Positions 46,904 through 55,146 of a stretch of 64,000 nt of DNA are shown piece by piece. A program made the translations under genes and the position numbers. The DNA comes from Halomonas sp. 328 (GTDB lineage: Bacteria > Pseudomonadota > Gammaproteobacteria > Pseudomonadales > Halomonadaceae). Within the stretch, counting starts at the first letter, position 1; every line of letters begins with the position of its first letter. Location of the stretch: the NCBI RefSeq assembly GCF_015645095.1, contig NZ_JADOTW010000002.1:1-64000 (forward strand), given 5' to 3'. Under the pieces are notes generated by a model. It did no database searches. It was not told the DNA's origin and saw nothing but the letters and a program-made list of their open reading frames with translations.

Positions 46904-47650
46904 ATGAGACTGGAGACTCCAGAAACCCAAGTGTCCGCCCCTTCGGGGGCGGATGGTGCCACGGCCCCGATCAAGCTGCGCGGCATGCGCGGCATGATCG
47001 CCTCGAAGATGCTGCAGAGCCTGCAGCAGTCGGCCCAGCTGACCCATCATGCCAGTGCTCGCCTGGATGCCCTGCAGGCGCTGCGGCGACATTGTCGAGA
47101 GGCTGGACTGCCGGTTCCCTCGCTACAGGACCTGCTGCTGCGCCTGACCGTCCAGACCCTGGGCGACTTCCCGGCCCTCAATGCCACCCTGGAGGAGAAC
47201 TGCATCACCCGGCATACCGCGGTGCACCTGGGCCTGGCGATTCCGCTGCCCGACGACCTGCTGGTGGCCCCGGCGCTGTTCGATGCCCAGGCCCTGCGCC
47301 TGGGCGAGTTGCCCGAGGCGCGGCGGACGCTCACCGAACAGGCCCGCAACGGCGGGCTCGGCGTCAAGGCGCTCACCGGCGCGACCTTTACCGTCACCAA
47401 CCTGGGGCGCTCCCGGGTGCACCACTTCACGCCGTTGCTCAACCTGCCCCAGGTGGCGATCCTCGGCATCGGTGGTGTGGAGTCCCGGGCCGTGCCAGAC
47501 TCGGACGGCTGGCGCGCCGTGGAGGTGATCGGCCTGTCGCTGACCTTCGACCATCGCGCCGTCAATGGGGCGCCGGCGGCGGCCTTCCTCGATGCCCTCT
47601 GCGCGCGTATCGAGGGGCTCGCCAGCGATGCCTTCGACCCTGAACTCTGA
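46904..47650 (+). CDS. headless E2 acyltransferase (catalytic domain only)
   Basis: The 248-residue protein is the 2-oxoacid dehydrogenase acyltransferase catalytic domain with the active-site motif DHRAVNG and an N-terminal LRGMRGMIASKMLQSL helix. It lacks lipoyl and peripheral-subunit-binding domains, which are present in normal E2 chains. Its lipoyl group is presumably provided by the 78-residue protein upstream. Without a binding domain it is unclear how E1 and E3 are tethered. It is 11 bp from the lipoyl gene. Confidence 0.9.
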   Translation: MRLETPETQVSAPSGADGATAPIKLRGMRGMIASKMLQSLQQSAQLTHHASARLDALQALRRHCREAGLPVPSLQDLLLRLTVQTLGDFPALNATLEENCITRHTAVHLGLAIPLPDDLLVAPALFDAQALRLGELPEARRTLTEQARNGGLGVKALTGATFTVTNLGRSRVHHFTPLLNLPQVAILGIGGVESRAVPDSDGWRAVEVIGLSLTFDHRAVNGAPAAAFLDALCARIEGLASDAFDPEL

Positions 47651-47665
47651 GATGGAGCCCGGCCC

Positions 47666-48388
47666 ATGACCCACGCCTTGCCCCTGGAGCGCGACTCCCA
47701 GACCCTGCACCGTCCCAGCGTGGCGGAGGGCCTGGCCCTGGAGGAGGCGCTGCTGGAGTCGATCTGTCACGGCGAGGGCGACTTCGGCCTGGTGGCCTGG
47801 TCGCCCCACGACCGGGCCCTGGTGATGCCGCGCCGCCACGAACGCCTGGCGGGCTTTCCCGAGGCCCGGGCGGCGCTCGCGGCCCAGGGCTGGCCGATCG
47901 CGTTCCGCTCCACCGGTGGCACCCCGGTGCCGCAATGTCCGGCGGTGATCAACGTGGCCCTGGCGCTACGCTGCCGGGTCACCGGCTCCGCCGCCCACCT
48001 GGAGTGGGGCTACCGGCGTCTGGGAATGCCCTGGTGCGACTGGTTGAGTGAGCTGGGCGTGGCCGAGGCTAACCTGGGAGCGGCCCCGGGGGCCTACTGC
48101 GACGGGCGCTTCAATGTGCGCATCGGCGAGCGCAAGCTGGTGGGGACCGCCCAGCGCTGGCGGCGGGTGCGGGGTTGTCGCGACATGGCGATGCTGGCCC
48201 ATGGCGCCATGCAGGTGGGGGAGACGCCGGAGGCCCTGGTCGGCGTGGTCAACGCCTTCCAGGCCGCCATCGGTGATCCCGAGCGCTTCTCGCCGGCCAG
48301 CCATATCGCCCTTGGTCAACTGCTGCCGGAGGCGCGGGTCGAGGCGGCACTGCCCGGGCTGCTGGCGCGGCTGGCCGAGGAGGCCTAG
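47666..48388 (+). CDS. lipoate-protein ligase A-like
   Basis: The 240-residue protein has the biotin/lipoate ligase fold: RSTGGTPVPQ and the catalytic lysine segment GERKLVGTAQRW. It probably attaches lipoate to the free lipoyl domain of the same operon. The motif order matches LplA-family enzymes, but the protein is shorter than E. coli LplA (about 340 residues) because it lacks the C-terminal accessory domain. It ends the operon core, 15 bp after E2. Confidence 0.83.
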   Translation: MTHALPLERDSQTLHRPSVAEGLALEEALLESICHGEGDFGLVAWSPHDRALVMPRRHERLAGFPEARAALAAQGWPIAFRSTGGTPVPQCPAVINVALALRCRVTGSAAHLEWGYRRLGMPWCDWLSELGVAEANLGAAPGAYCDGRFNVRIGERKLVGTAQRWRRVRGCRDMAMLAHGAMQVGETPEALVGVVNAFQAAIGDPERFSPASHIALGQLLPEARVEAALPGLLARLAEEA

Positions 48389-48401
48389 GAGATGATGCGC
48401 C

Positions 48402-48758
48402 ATGAGCGACTATACCGACTACCTTGGGGACGTCTTCGTCGCCTTTGGGCCGATCACGGTGCGGCGAATGTTCGGTGGCTATGGCCTCTACCACGATGGC
48501 CTGATGTTCGCCCTGGTGGCCGACGAGACCCTCTACCTGAAGGTGGATGCCCAGAGCCTGGGCGACTTCGAGGCGCAGGGGCTCGAGCCCTTCGTCTACG
48601 TCAAGGGCGGGCGACCGGTGCAGATGTCCTATTATCAGGCCCCGGTGGCGATCTTCGAGGACGAGGCGCTGGCCGCCGACTGGGCGCGGCGGGCTTTCGA
48701 TGCCGCCTTGCGCGCAAGGACGGGCAAGGAAGCGCGGGGCGGGGGCGGACGCCGCTAG
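48402..48758 (+). CDS. TfoX/Sxy N-terminal domain protein
   Basis: The 118-residue product matches the TfoX N-terminal domain: VRRMFGGYGLYHDGLMFALV and LYLKVD, then PVQMSYYQAPVAIF. Full-length TfoX/Sxy regulates competence; single-domain copies are common and have no established role. It follows the lipoate ligase by 13 bp on the same strand and may be cotranscribed. Its stop codon overlaps the end of the convergent VOC gene. Confidence 0.88.
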   Translation: MSDYTDYLGDVFVAFGPITVRRMFGGYGLYHDGLMFALVADETLYLKVDAQSLGDFEAQGLEPFVYVKGGRPVQMSYYQAPVAIFEDEALAADWARRAFDAALRARTGKEARGGGGRR

Positions 48759-49165
48759 TCCTCGGGCGGCCCCTTGAGTTCGACGGTATTGCCTTCCGGG
48801 TCCTGCAGGTAGATCGAGGGGCCGTACCCCTCGGCGCCGTAGCGGCGCTGGGTCTCGCCGGCCTCGATGCCATGGGCGGCGAGATGCGCCCGGATCGCCG
48901 TTTCGTCGAAGGGGGCGAGGCGCAGGCAGAAGTGGTCCAGGTTATGGCCCTCGCGCCCCGGGGCCGGCCCGCCGTGGCGGCCCAGGGGGCCGTCCACGGG
49001 AACCAGGTCGATCAGGGCGTCGCCGGCGCGCAGCTGGATCAGGCCAAGCTCGTCCTGGCGCTTCTCCAGCTCACACCCCAATGCCTCGATATAGAAGGCC
49101 AGCATGGACTTCTCGTCGCGGATGCGCAGCACCAGGTGGTCGATACCGCGGATGGGCAGGCTCAT
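48755..49165 (-). CDS. VOC family protein (glyoxalase-like)
   Basis: The 136-residue protein has paired beta-alpha-beta modules of the vicinal oxygen chelate fold: IDHLVLRIRD with the first metal-ligand His, HNLDHFCLRL with another, and YLQDPEGNTVELKGP with the C-terminal Glu. This pattern gives a 2-His-1-Glu metal site for a glyoxalase-, dioxygenase- or epimerase-like reaction. It overlaps the proline-racemase-like gene by four bases and is the last gene of a three-gene operon. Confidence 0.85.
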   Translation of the reverse strand: MSLPIRGIDHLVLRIRDEKSMLAFYIEALGCELEKRQDELGLIQLRAGDALIDLVPVDGPLGRHGGPAPGREGHNLDHFCLRLAPFDETAIRAHLAAHGIEAGETQRRYGAEGYGPSIYLQDPEGNTVELKGPPED

Positions 49166-50223
49166 GGCGCCTCCTGTCGGCTATCCGACCGATCATCCTC
49201 CAGAATATGGCGCAGGCCGGCGCACTCCACCAGGGGGTCGTCGTCGTTGACCACCACTTCGGTATGGCCCAGCACATAGCCCTTGCCGGTGATGGTGTTC
49301 TCCACCACCTGGTGCGCGCCTTCCCGATGGGTGCCGGTGAAGGTGCCGATAAAGCCGGTCTCGCGCAGGGAGACCGTCTCCAGGCGGTCGCCGGGCTGGA
49401 TGCGTCCCTCGTGGTGCATCAGCGCCAGGCGCGCCGAGGTGCCGGTGCCGGTGGTGCTGCGGCAGATCACCCCCGGGTGCACATAGGTGGCGGAGCGGGA
49501 GCGGTAGAAGTCGTCGGCGACCCGTTCTACCGGGCCCATGAAGTGCAGGAAGGGCAGGGGCCCCACGTCGCCCAGGGTGTAGTGGGAGAAGCCTCGCTCG
49601 GCCTGGATCGCCTCGACGATCTTGTGGGCGCAGTCGGCAAGCCGGCGCTCCTCGTCGCGGGTCAGGTCGAAGCCCAGCTCGGCGGCTTCCACCAGGGCGT
49701 AGAAGCCGCCGCTATAGGCCACCGAGTAGGTGACGTCACCCAGATCCGGTACATGGATCGACGCCCGGTGGGTGTCGATGTAGCTGGGCAGCCCCTCGCA
49801 GGTGATCGCCTCCACCACGCCGTTCTCCACCCTGGCCTCGATGGAGACCAGGCCCGCCGGCGCCTCCAGCTTGAAACGCTGGACGCCCTCGCGCTTGGGC
49901 ACGATCCCCGCCTCCAGCACCGCCGTGGCGGTGCAGATGGTGTTGGAGCCGGAATAGATGGGGTAGCCCATCACCTCCATGATGATATAGCCCGCCGCCG
50001 CCTCCGGGTCGGTGGCCGGCACGATCAGGTCCACCGACATCTCGGGGATGCCGTAGGGCTCGAAGAGCAGCAGCTGGCGCAGGCCGTCGGCGTCGTCGCG
50101 CAGGTAGTGCATCTGCTCGCGCACCGTGGCGCCGGGCAGGGGCGTGATGCCGCCCAGCACGATGCGGCTGACGTCGCCGCCGGCATGGGTATCCATCATC
50201 TGGAAGGTCAGCGGGCGGCTCAT
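49162..50223 (-). CDS. proline racemase family protein with Ser/Thr in place of both catalytic cysteines
   Basis: The 353-residue protein is a proline racemase/hydroxyproline epimerase family member (MDTHAGGDVSRIV at the N-terminus). The two catalytic cysteines of racemases are replaced: the MCGH motif reads YSGSN (S91), and the SPCGTG motif reads STTGTG (T258). Cys/Thr members are trans-3-hydroxyproline dehydratases; a Ser/Thr pair is not one I can assign. The start at 50223 overlaps the upstream gene stop (ATGA). It lies between a quinone-reductase-like and a VOC gene. Confidence 0.85.
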   Translation of the reverse strand: MSRPLTFQMMDTHAGGDVSRIVLGGITPLPGATVREQMHYLRDDADGLRQLLLFEPYGIPEMSVDLIVPATDPEAAAGYIIMEVMGYPIYSGSNTICTATAVLEAGIVPKREGVQRFKLEAPAGLVSIEARVENGVVEAITCEGLPSYIDTHRASIHVPDLGDVTYSVAYSGGFYALVEAAELGFDLTRDEERRLADCAHKIVEAIQAERGFSHYTLGDVGPLPFLHFMGPVERVADDFYRSRSATYVHPGVICRSTTGTGTSARLALMHHEGRIQPGDRLETVSLRETGFIGTFTGTHREGAHQVVENTITGKGYVLGHTEVVVNDDDPLVECAGLRHILEDDRSDSRQEAP

Positions 50224-51422
50224 GCGCTGGGCTCCTGGGTCGAGGTGGCGGCGGAGGACGTCAGGGCGAAGGGGGCGCCGTGCTCGTCCCACTGAGCGTC
50301 GGGGACGATCACGATCTTGCCGAGGAAGTTGCTGCCGCGGTTGACGAAGTAGCGTTCGGCGGCGTGCAGCTCGGAGAGCGGGAAGGCGCCATGCAGCACC
50401 GGCTTGAGCCGGCCCTCGCGGATCCAGGCGATCAACTGCTCGGCCTCCTCCCGGGTGCCGTGGGACACGCCGAAGATCTGCACCTGGTAGAGGTAGATGC
50501 GTGTCCACATGATCTCGGAGAGGTTGCCGCCGCTGGCCCCGGCAATGGAGAGCCGCGGGTAGCTGGTGCGGGCCCTCATGTCCTGGATCATGGTGTCGAT
50601 AAAGCGGTCGGTCATCTCGCCGCCCACCAGGTCCATTACCGCATCGATGGGGGCGCCGCCGGTGGTGGCGAGTACCCGCTCGACGAAGCTCTCCAGGTCG
50701 CCCCGGTCGATCACCGCCTCGGCGCCCAGGGCCAGGAGCGCCTCGGCCTTCTCCGGCTGGCTCACCGCATAGGGAATCGCCCCCACGATCCGGCACAGCT
50801 GGATCAGCGCCGTGCCCACGCCGCCGCTGGCGCCGCTCACCAGCACCCGCTCGCCGGCGGCGACCTTGGCCGAGGTCATCATATGGTAGGCGGTCTGGTA
50901 GGAGCACATGCCCATGGCGGCGAGTTCCGCATCACGCAGCTCCGGGTTGGCGACGTGGTGGAACTGGTCCGACGGCACGGCCACGTATTCGGCATAGCCG
51001 CCGTCGGCGCCGTGACCGTAGTAGTCGGGGGTCAGGTTGATGTCGCGTCGGGCATCGGCATAGAGGTTGAAGTCGAGCAGGCCGCGCTCGCCGATCCGCC
51101 CGGCGTCGACGCCGTCGCCCACCGCCACCACGCGCCCGGCGATATCGGCGCCCTGGATGCGTGGGAAGGTCAGGGTCGGCTCGCCGCCCATGGCAAACGA
51201 CGTGACGTCGCCCTTCTCCTTGGTGGGGTAGAGTCCCTCGCGGGCCTTGCGGTCGGTGTTGTTCTTGGCAGTAGCGGTGACACGCACCAGTACCTCGCCC
51301 GGCCCCGGCGTGGGCACGGGGACGTCGTCGCGATAGACCAGCTTGTCCACGTCGCCATGGCCGGTGAGCACCATGGCGGCCATGGTGGCGGGAATGGCCT
51401 CGGGGGAGGGGGTGTCGTGCAT
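50220..51422 (-). CDS. zinc-independent MDR oxidoreductase (quinone reductase/crotonyl-CoA reductase-like)
   Basis: The 400-residue protein is a medium-chain dehydrogenase/reductase with a GroES-like N-terminal domain (about 15-165) and a Rossmann domain with LVSGASGGVGTALIQLC (about 200-225). The zinc-ligand cysteines of alcohol dehydrogenases are absent, pointing to an NADPH-dependent reductase of enones or acyl-CoA. It is the first gene of a tight operon with the racemase-like and VOC genes; the set looks like a small catabolic module. Confidence 0.85.
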   Translation of the reverse strand: MHDTPSPEAIPATMAAMVLTGHGDVDKLVYRDDVPVPTPGPGEVLVRVTATAKNNTDRKAREGLYPTKEKGDVTSFAMGGEPTLTFPRIQGADIAGRVVAVGDGVDAGRIGERGLLDFNLYADARRDINLTPDYYGHGADGGYAEYVAVPSDQFHHVANPELRDAELAAMGMCSYQTAYHMMTSAKVAAGERVLVSGASGGVGTALIQLCRIVGAIPYAVSQPEKAEALLALGAEAVIDRGDLESFVERVLATTGGAPIDAVMDLVGGEMTDRFIDTMIQDMRARTSYPRLSIAGASGGNLSEIMWTRIYLYQVQIFGVSHGTREEAEQLIAWIREGRLKPVLHGAFPLSELHAAERYFVNRGSNFLGKIVIVPDAQWDEHGAPFALTSSAATSTQEPSA

Positions 51423-51549
51423 CGGCGTGCTTCCTGGGTCGGGTGAATTCCCTGCTGACGATAGCAGAGAGGCTCGGGCGCACCGATGGGGATTTTTTCG
51501 GTTTGCGGGACGGATTCGCCGGGAATTTTTTGTTCGCCGCCGGGGCGAC

Positions 51550-52038
51550 TCAGCGGCCGGGTGAGCCCAGCAGCAGCGATGCCTCGATGGGCACGAAGCG
51601 GCTCGCCGACTGGACCAGGGCCTGGGCGGTCAAGGGCGGCACCCCATACACCTCCACCGTCTTGCCCCGGGCCTGGCGCAGGTGATCCACCAGCAAGGCG
51701 AAGTCGCCATCCCCGGAGGCCAGCACCACCACCTCGGCCTCTTCGGCATGAAGCATCGCATCCAGGGTGATGCCCACGTCCCAGTCGCCCTTGGCGGAGC
51801 CGTCGGCGCGCTGAATAAAGGGCTTCAAGCGCACCTCGAAGCCGATGGCTCGGAGGATGTTCTGGAACTGGCGCTGCTTCTCGTCGCCCCGGTCGATGGC
51901 GTAGGCGATGGCCCGGGTGACGCGACGCCCGCGGGTGGCCTGGGCCCAGAAGGCGTTGTAGTCGAAGTGGCGCCGATAGGCCTGGCGGGTGGTGTAGTAG
52001 ATATTCTGCACATCGACCAGCAGCAGGACGGAGGTCAT
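51550..52038 (-). CDS. NYN domain protein (LabA/DUF88-like)
   Basis: The 162-residue protein has a NYN (PIN-like) nuclease fold: LLLVDVQNIYY with the first acidic residue, then KGDWDVGITLDAML and VVLASGDGDFALLVDHLR, which contains the further acidic metal ligands. Such proteins are predicted metal-dependent ribonucleases acting in RNA processing. It is transcribed on its own between the MDR operon and the VOC gene. All expected acidic residues look present. Confidence 0.88.
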   Translation of the reverse strand: MTSVLLLVDVQNIYYTTRQAYRRHFDYNAFWAQATRGRRVTRAIAYAIDRGDEKQRQFQNILRAIGFEVRLKPFIQRADGSAKGDWDVGITLDAMLHAEEAEVVVLASGDGDFALLVDHLRQARGKTVEVYGVPPLTAQALVQSASRFVPIEASLLLGSPGR

Positions 52039-52140
52039 GGGGTGTCCCTATGGGTGGCGTGGGAGTGTTGCCATGGCGGCGTCTTAGTGGCCAGGGTGCG
52101 CCTTCAACAGGCGATTTGCCAGCGGCGTTGTGCTCAGGGA

Positions 52141-52171
52141 AAGGAAAAGCGCCGCCGAAGTCGGCGGCGCT
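52141..52171 (-). terminator. Rho-independent terminator after the exported VOC gene
   Basis: A perfect 11-bp stem, agcgccgccga (52148-52158) with tcggcggcgct (52161-52171), lies 15 bp beyond the stop codon of the minus-strand VOC gene; reading on that strand it is followed by TTTTCCTT. Confidence 0.85.
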
Positions 52172-52185
52172 GGATGTCGTTGAGA

Positions 52186-52773
52186 TCAGTGACGTGGATC
52201 CCAGAGACGGCTTGGCATCTCGGTTTCATACCCCATGCCATAGGGCGTGCTGACCAGCTCGAGTTGCATGCCCCAGGGCGCCATGAAGTAGACCCAGGTC
52301 AGGCCCTCCATGGGACCTTCGTTAAAGGTCTTGGGCTGTCCCAGAACTTCGACTTCCCGCTCCTCCAGATAGGCGACGGCGGCGTCCATGTCATCCACAT
52401 AGAAGGCGATATGGTGGCCCCCGATATCGCTGTTGCGGGGCTGCTCGAGGCGCTGATCCGGGGCCGTGTATTCGAAGATCTCCAGGTTGGTGCCATTGCC
52501 GCAGCGCACCAGATGAGCCGCCGGAATGGTCGCCTGGGGGTGGACATCCAGGTTCTCGTTCATCCAGTCATCATCGAAGGGACCGAAGGGGCCGATGGTG
52601 AAGAAGGCCTCGCAGCCGATGACATCGACGAAGAAATCCACCGCGGCCTGGCGGTCGGGTACGGTAAAGCCGAAGTGCTGGGTGCCGCGCATGCCGGGGA
52701 GATCGGCGAGGGCCATCTGACTGGCCAGCAGAAGCGATAGGGTGCCGCACTTGAGGGGCAGCTTGCAGGACAT
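52186..52773 (-). CDS. exported VOC family protein
   Basis: The 195-residue protein has a short hydrophobic N-terminus (LSLLLASQMALA, likely a signal peptide, about 1-23) and a VOC domain: GTQHFGFTVPDRQAAVDFF, GHHIAFYVDDMDAAVAYL and MAPWGMQLELVS, which provide the His/Glu metal ligands. It would be a periplasmic member of a mostly cytoplasmic superfamily. A sigma-54 promoter and palindromic upstream sites precede it, so it is probably co-regulated with the GMC/E1 operon; periplasmic location fits the exported GMC enzyme. Confidence 0.83.
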   Translation of the reverse strand: MSCKLPLKCGTLSLLLASQMALADLPGMRGTQHFGFTVPDRQAAVDFFVDVIGCEAFFTIGPFGPFDDDWMNENLDVHPQATIPAAHLVRCGNGTNLEIFEYTAPDQRLEQPRNSDIGGHHIAFYVDDMDAAVAYLEEREVEVLGQPKTFNEGPMEGLTWVYFMAPWGMQLELVSTPYGMGYETEMPSRLWDPRH

Positions 52774-52846
52774 GGCATGACTCCTTGTTATCTATTATCT
52801 CGTTGCCAATGGATACCCGCGTTCGGTGCATCCAGAGTGGAGATAG

Positions 52847-52862
52847 GCAAGTGGCATGCCAG
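52847..52862 (-). promoter_or_regulatory. sigma-54 (-24/-12) promoter of the exported VOC gene
   Basis: On the minus strand the sequence reads CTGGCATGCCACTTGCC, with GG at 52860-52859 and GC at 52848-52847 separated by 10 bases, matching TGGCAYR-N5-TTGC. It lies about 75 bp upstream of the VOC start codon. Confidence 0.8.
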
Positions 52863-52947
52863 CCGGAAGCAGCCCGCCAGGATTCGGTCGATGCCTTTAT
52901 TGACAGTGGGTTATCTCAAGACTGTCAAGAGCATGAGGCGTCGGGCC

Positions 52948-52993
52948 GTCACAGTTGTGACGTGACACCTGTTGCAACTCGGTCAGGTGTCAC
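52948..52993 (-). promoter_or_regulatory. two palindromic upstream sites of the VOC gene
   Basis: gtcacagttgtgac (52948-52961, arms gtcaca/tgtgac) abuts a larger perfect inverted repeat, gtgacacctg (52962-52971) facing caggtgtcac (52984-52993). They lie 90-135 bp upstream of the -24 box. Read with transcription, the first contains acaactgtgac, nearly identical to acaactgtcac upstream of the GMC operon. The remaining gene-free DNA from 52774 to 53034 holds nothing else I can identify. Confidence 0.72.
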
Positions 52994-53034
52994 AGGCCTC
53001 GCTTCCCGGGGGGCAGTCAGGCGCCCCCAGGCGT

Positions 53035-53592
53035 TCACGCTTCGGCCTTCCATTTGATATTGCAGCCCAGGGAGGGGCGCTGGTCGGGGCTCGGTGTCCG
53101 GCCCGCCAGCACCGCTTCGATGGCGGCACGCAGGTCGGCGCCGGTCACCGGGGTTTCCTGGCCCGGGCGACTGTCATCGAACTGGCCGCGGTAGGCCAGG
53201 CGATGCTCGGCGTCGAAGAGGAAAAAGTCCGGGGTGCAGGCGGCCTGGAAGGCCCGGGCCACCGCCTGGGTATCATCCACCAGGTAGGGGAAGTCATAGC
53301 CCCGGGCGCGGGCCTCTTCGCGCATCGATTCGGGGTCATCGTCCGGGTAGGCGTGGAAGTCGTTGCTGTTGATGGCCACCACGCCGAGCCCCTTGGCCTG
53401 GGACTCTCGTGCCAGCTCGGCGAAGGCATCGGCGATATGGCGGACAAAGGGGCAGTGGTTGCAGATAAAGGCCACCAGCAGCGGTCGGCCGAGGAAGTCG
53501 TCGCGGCTGGTGATTTCGCCCTCGGGGTCGGCGAGGCGGAAGTCGGGCAGGGCACTGCCCAGATCGATCATGGTAGAGGCGGTCTTGGCCAT
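53035..53592 (-). CDS. thioredoxin-like AhpC/TSA-type protein
   Basis: The 185-residue protein has the thioredoxin fold with LPDFRLADPEGEITSRDDF and the active-site motif CNHCPF, then the TPDFFLFDAEHRLAYRGQFD cis-Pro region. CNHCPF-type proteins (thiol-disulfide isomerase/AhpC-related) are cytoplasmic redox proteins without an assigned partner. It is transcribed singly, converging from neither side. Confidence in the family is high; the role is unknown. Confidence 0.85.
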   Translation of the reverse strand: MAKTASTMIDLGSALPDFRLADPEGEITSRDDFLGRPLLVAFICNHCPFVRHIADAFAELARESQAKGLGVVAINSNDFHAYPDDDPESMREEARARGYDFPYLVDDTQAVARAFQAACTPDFFLFDAEHRLAYRGQFDDSRPGQETPVTGADLRAAIEAVLAGRTPSPDQRPSLGCNIKWKAEA

Positions 53593-53704
53593 GACATCAC
53601 TCCTCTGGCAGGGAATGCTGGCAGCCTATCAGATTCCTCGGCCTTGATGGCGATCGCCAGGACGGCGATGCTGATGACACCATTCGCTAGCGGAGGTACT
53701 TGCC

Positions 53705-54181
53705 ATGCCCTTTGCCATTTCTTCCCTGACCCTGAGCAGTCCCGCCTTCGGCCCCGGCCAGGCGATTCCCCGTCAGCATAGCGGCGAGGGGGAGGATGTC
53801 TCGCCCGCCCTGCTTTGGGAAGAGGTGCCCAAGGGCACCCGCGCCTTCGCCGTGTTCTGCCACGACCCGGACGCGCCCCTGGTCCAGCATGGCGGCTACG
53901 GCTTCGTGCACTGGGTGCTCTATAACCTGCCGGCGGAGACGACGCATCTGGCGGAAGGCAGTACGGCGGGCACCCCCGGCGTCAATGATTTCGGCCTGCC
54001 GGGCTATGGCGGCCCCATGCCGCCGGAGGGGCATGGGGACCACCACTACTACTTCTGGGTACTGGCCCTGGACGTGGACCTGGACCTGCCGGCGGGGATG
54101 CGCCTGGACGAGTTGCTGGCACGGATCGAGCCCCACCTGCTGGGCATGAATCGCCTGGTGGGGCGCTATCGTCGGGAGTGA
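53705..54181 (+). CDS. YbhB/YbcL-type phosphatidylethanolamine-binding (PEBP) protein
   Basis: The 158-residue protein matches the YbhB/YbcL family: an anion-site motif CHDPDAPLVQHG, then FVHWVLYNLP and GYGGPMPPEGHGDHHYYF. These small proteins bind phosphate-bearing ligands; bacterial roles are mostly unknown. A weak GGAGGT lies ahead of the start. It converges with the reductase gene 10 bp downstream. Confidence 0.9.
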   Translation: MPFAISSLTLSSPAFGPGQAIPRQHSGEGEDVSPALLWEEVPKGTRAFAVFCHDPDAPLVQHGGYGFVHWVLYNLPAETTHLAEGSTAGTPGVNDFGLPGYGGPMPPEGHGDHHYYFWVLALDVDLDLPAGMRLDELLARIEPHLLGMNRLVGRYRRE

Positions 54182-54191
54182 GGCGGGGCGC

Positions 54192-55130
54192 TCAGAAACT
54201 CAGCTCGCCCCGGGCGCGTCGCTCCTGGGGCAGCAGGGCCGCATGAATGGCCTCGTTGACCGGCGTGGCGACGCCGGTGGCGCGGCCCAGGCGGACCACG
54301 GCGCCGTTCTGGGAGTCGAGCTCCGAGGGCAGGCCACGGATGATATCGCGCTGCATGGAGGCGGTACTGCTCTCCGGCATGCTGTCGATAAACTTCATGG
54401 CGCGGCTCACCGCATCGCGGTGCAGGCGAACGCCCCGGGCCTTGGCCACGGCGCAGATCTCCTCCATCACCGCTTCCAGTAACCGGCGGCTCTCCGGCTG
54501 GGTGCGGCTGATGCCGATGGGCGCCCGGGTGACCGCCCCCACGCCGCTCATGGCACAGATGAACAGGAACTTGCTCCAGATGGCCGCCTGGATGTCATCG
54601 GGAATCTCGGCGCTAACGCCCCGGGTGGCATCGAAGATCGCCTTGAGGCGCCGGGTACGCTCGCTGGGGCGGTTGTCCAGCTCGCCGAAGCGCAGGAAGG
54701 GGTCGACCCCGGCGTGGCGAACCACTCCGGGAGCCTCGCGATAGGCGAGGATGCCGCAGAGCCCGCCCAGCACCCGCTGCCGGCCCCAGCGCTCGGCGAG
54801 GTGGTCGCTGGCCTCCACGCCATTCTCCAGGGGCAGCAGCAGGGTCTCGGGGCCCACCAGGGGCGCCATGGCCTCGGCGATCTCGGCGACCTGCCAGGCC
54901 TTGACCGCCACCAGCACGCAGTCCACGGGACCGACCTCGGCGGGATCCGCGCTGGCCTGGACCGGCGCGATCAGGACGTCGCCCTGGGGGCTCAACACCT
55001 TGAGTCCATCGCGGCGCATGGCCGCCAGGTGGTCGCCGCGGGCGATAAAGTGGACGTCCTCGCCGGCCTCGGCGAGGCGGCCTCCGAAGTAGCCGCCCAC
55101 GCCGCCACTGCCATAGATCGCAAAGCGCAT
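54192..55130 (-). CDS. 2-dehydropantoate 2-reductase family (PanE/ApbA-like)
   Basis: The 312-residue protein has an N-terminal NADP-binding Rossmann motif (IYGSGGVGGYFGGRLAEAG, about 4-22) and a helical C-terminal ketopantoate reductase domain. PanE reduces ketopantoate to pantoate in pantothenate synthesis; many family paralogues act on other 2-oxoacids. No pan genes are adjacent, so the specific role is open. It is preceded by a small hypothetical gene in the same direction. Confidence 0.85.
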   Translation of the reverse strand: MRFAIYGSGGVGGYFGGRLAEAGEDVHFIARGDHLAAMRRDGLKVLSPQGDVLIAPVQASADPAEVGPVDCVLVAVKAWQVAEIAEAMAPLVGPETLLLPLENGVEASDHLAERWGRQRVLGGLCGILAYREAPGVVRHAGVDPFLRFGELDNRPSERTRRLKAIFDATRGVSAEIPDDIQAAIWSKFLFICAMSGVGAVTRAPIGISRTQPESRRLLEAVMEEICAVAKARGVRLHRDAVSRAMKFIDSMPESSTASMQRDIIRGLPSELDSQNGAVVRLGRATGVATPVNEAIHAALLPQERRARGELSF

Positions 55131-55146
55131 CGTCCGTCCTCGTCCC

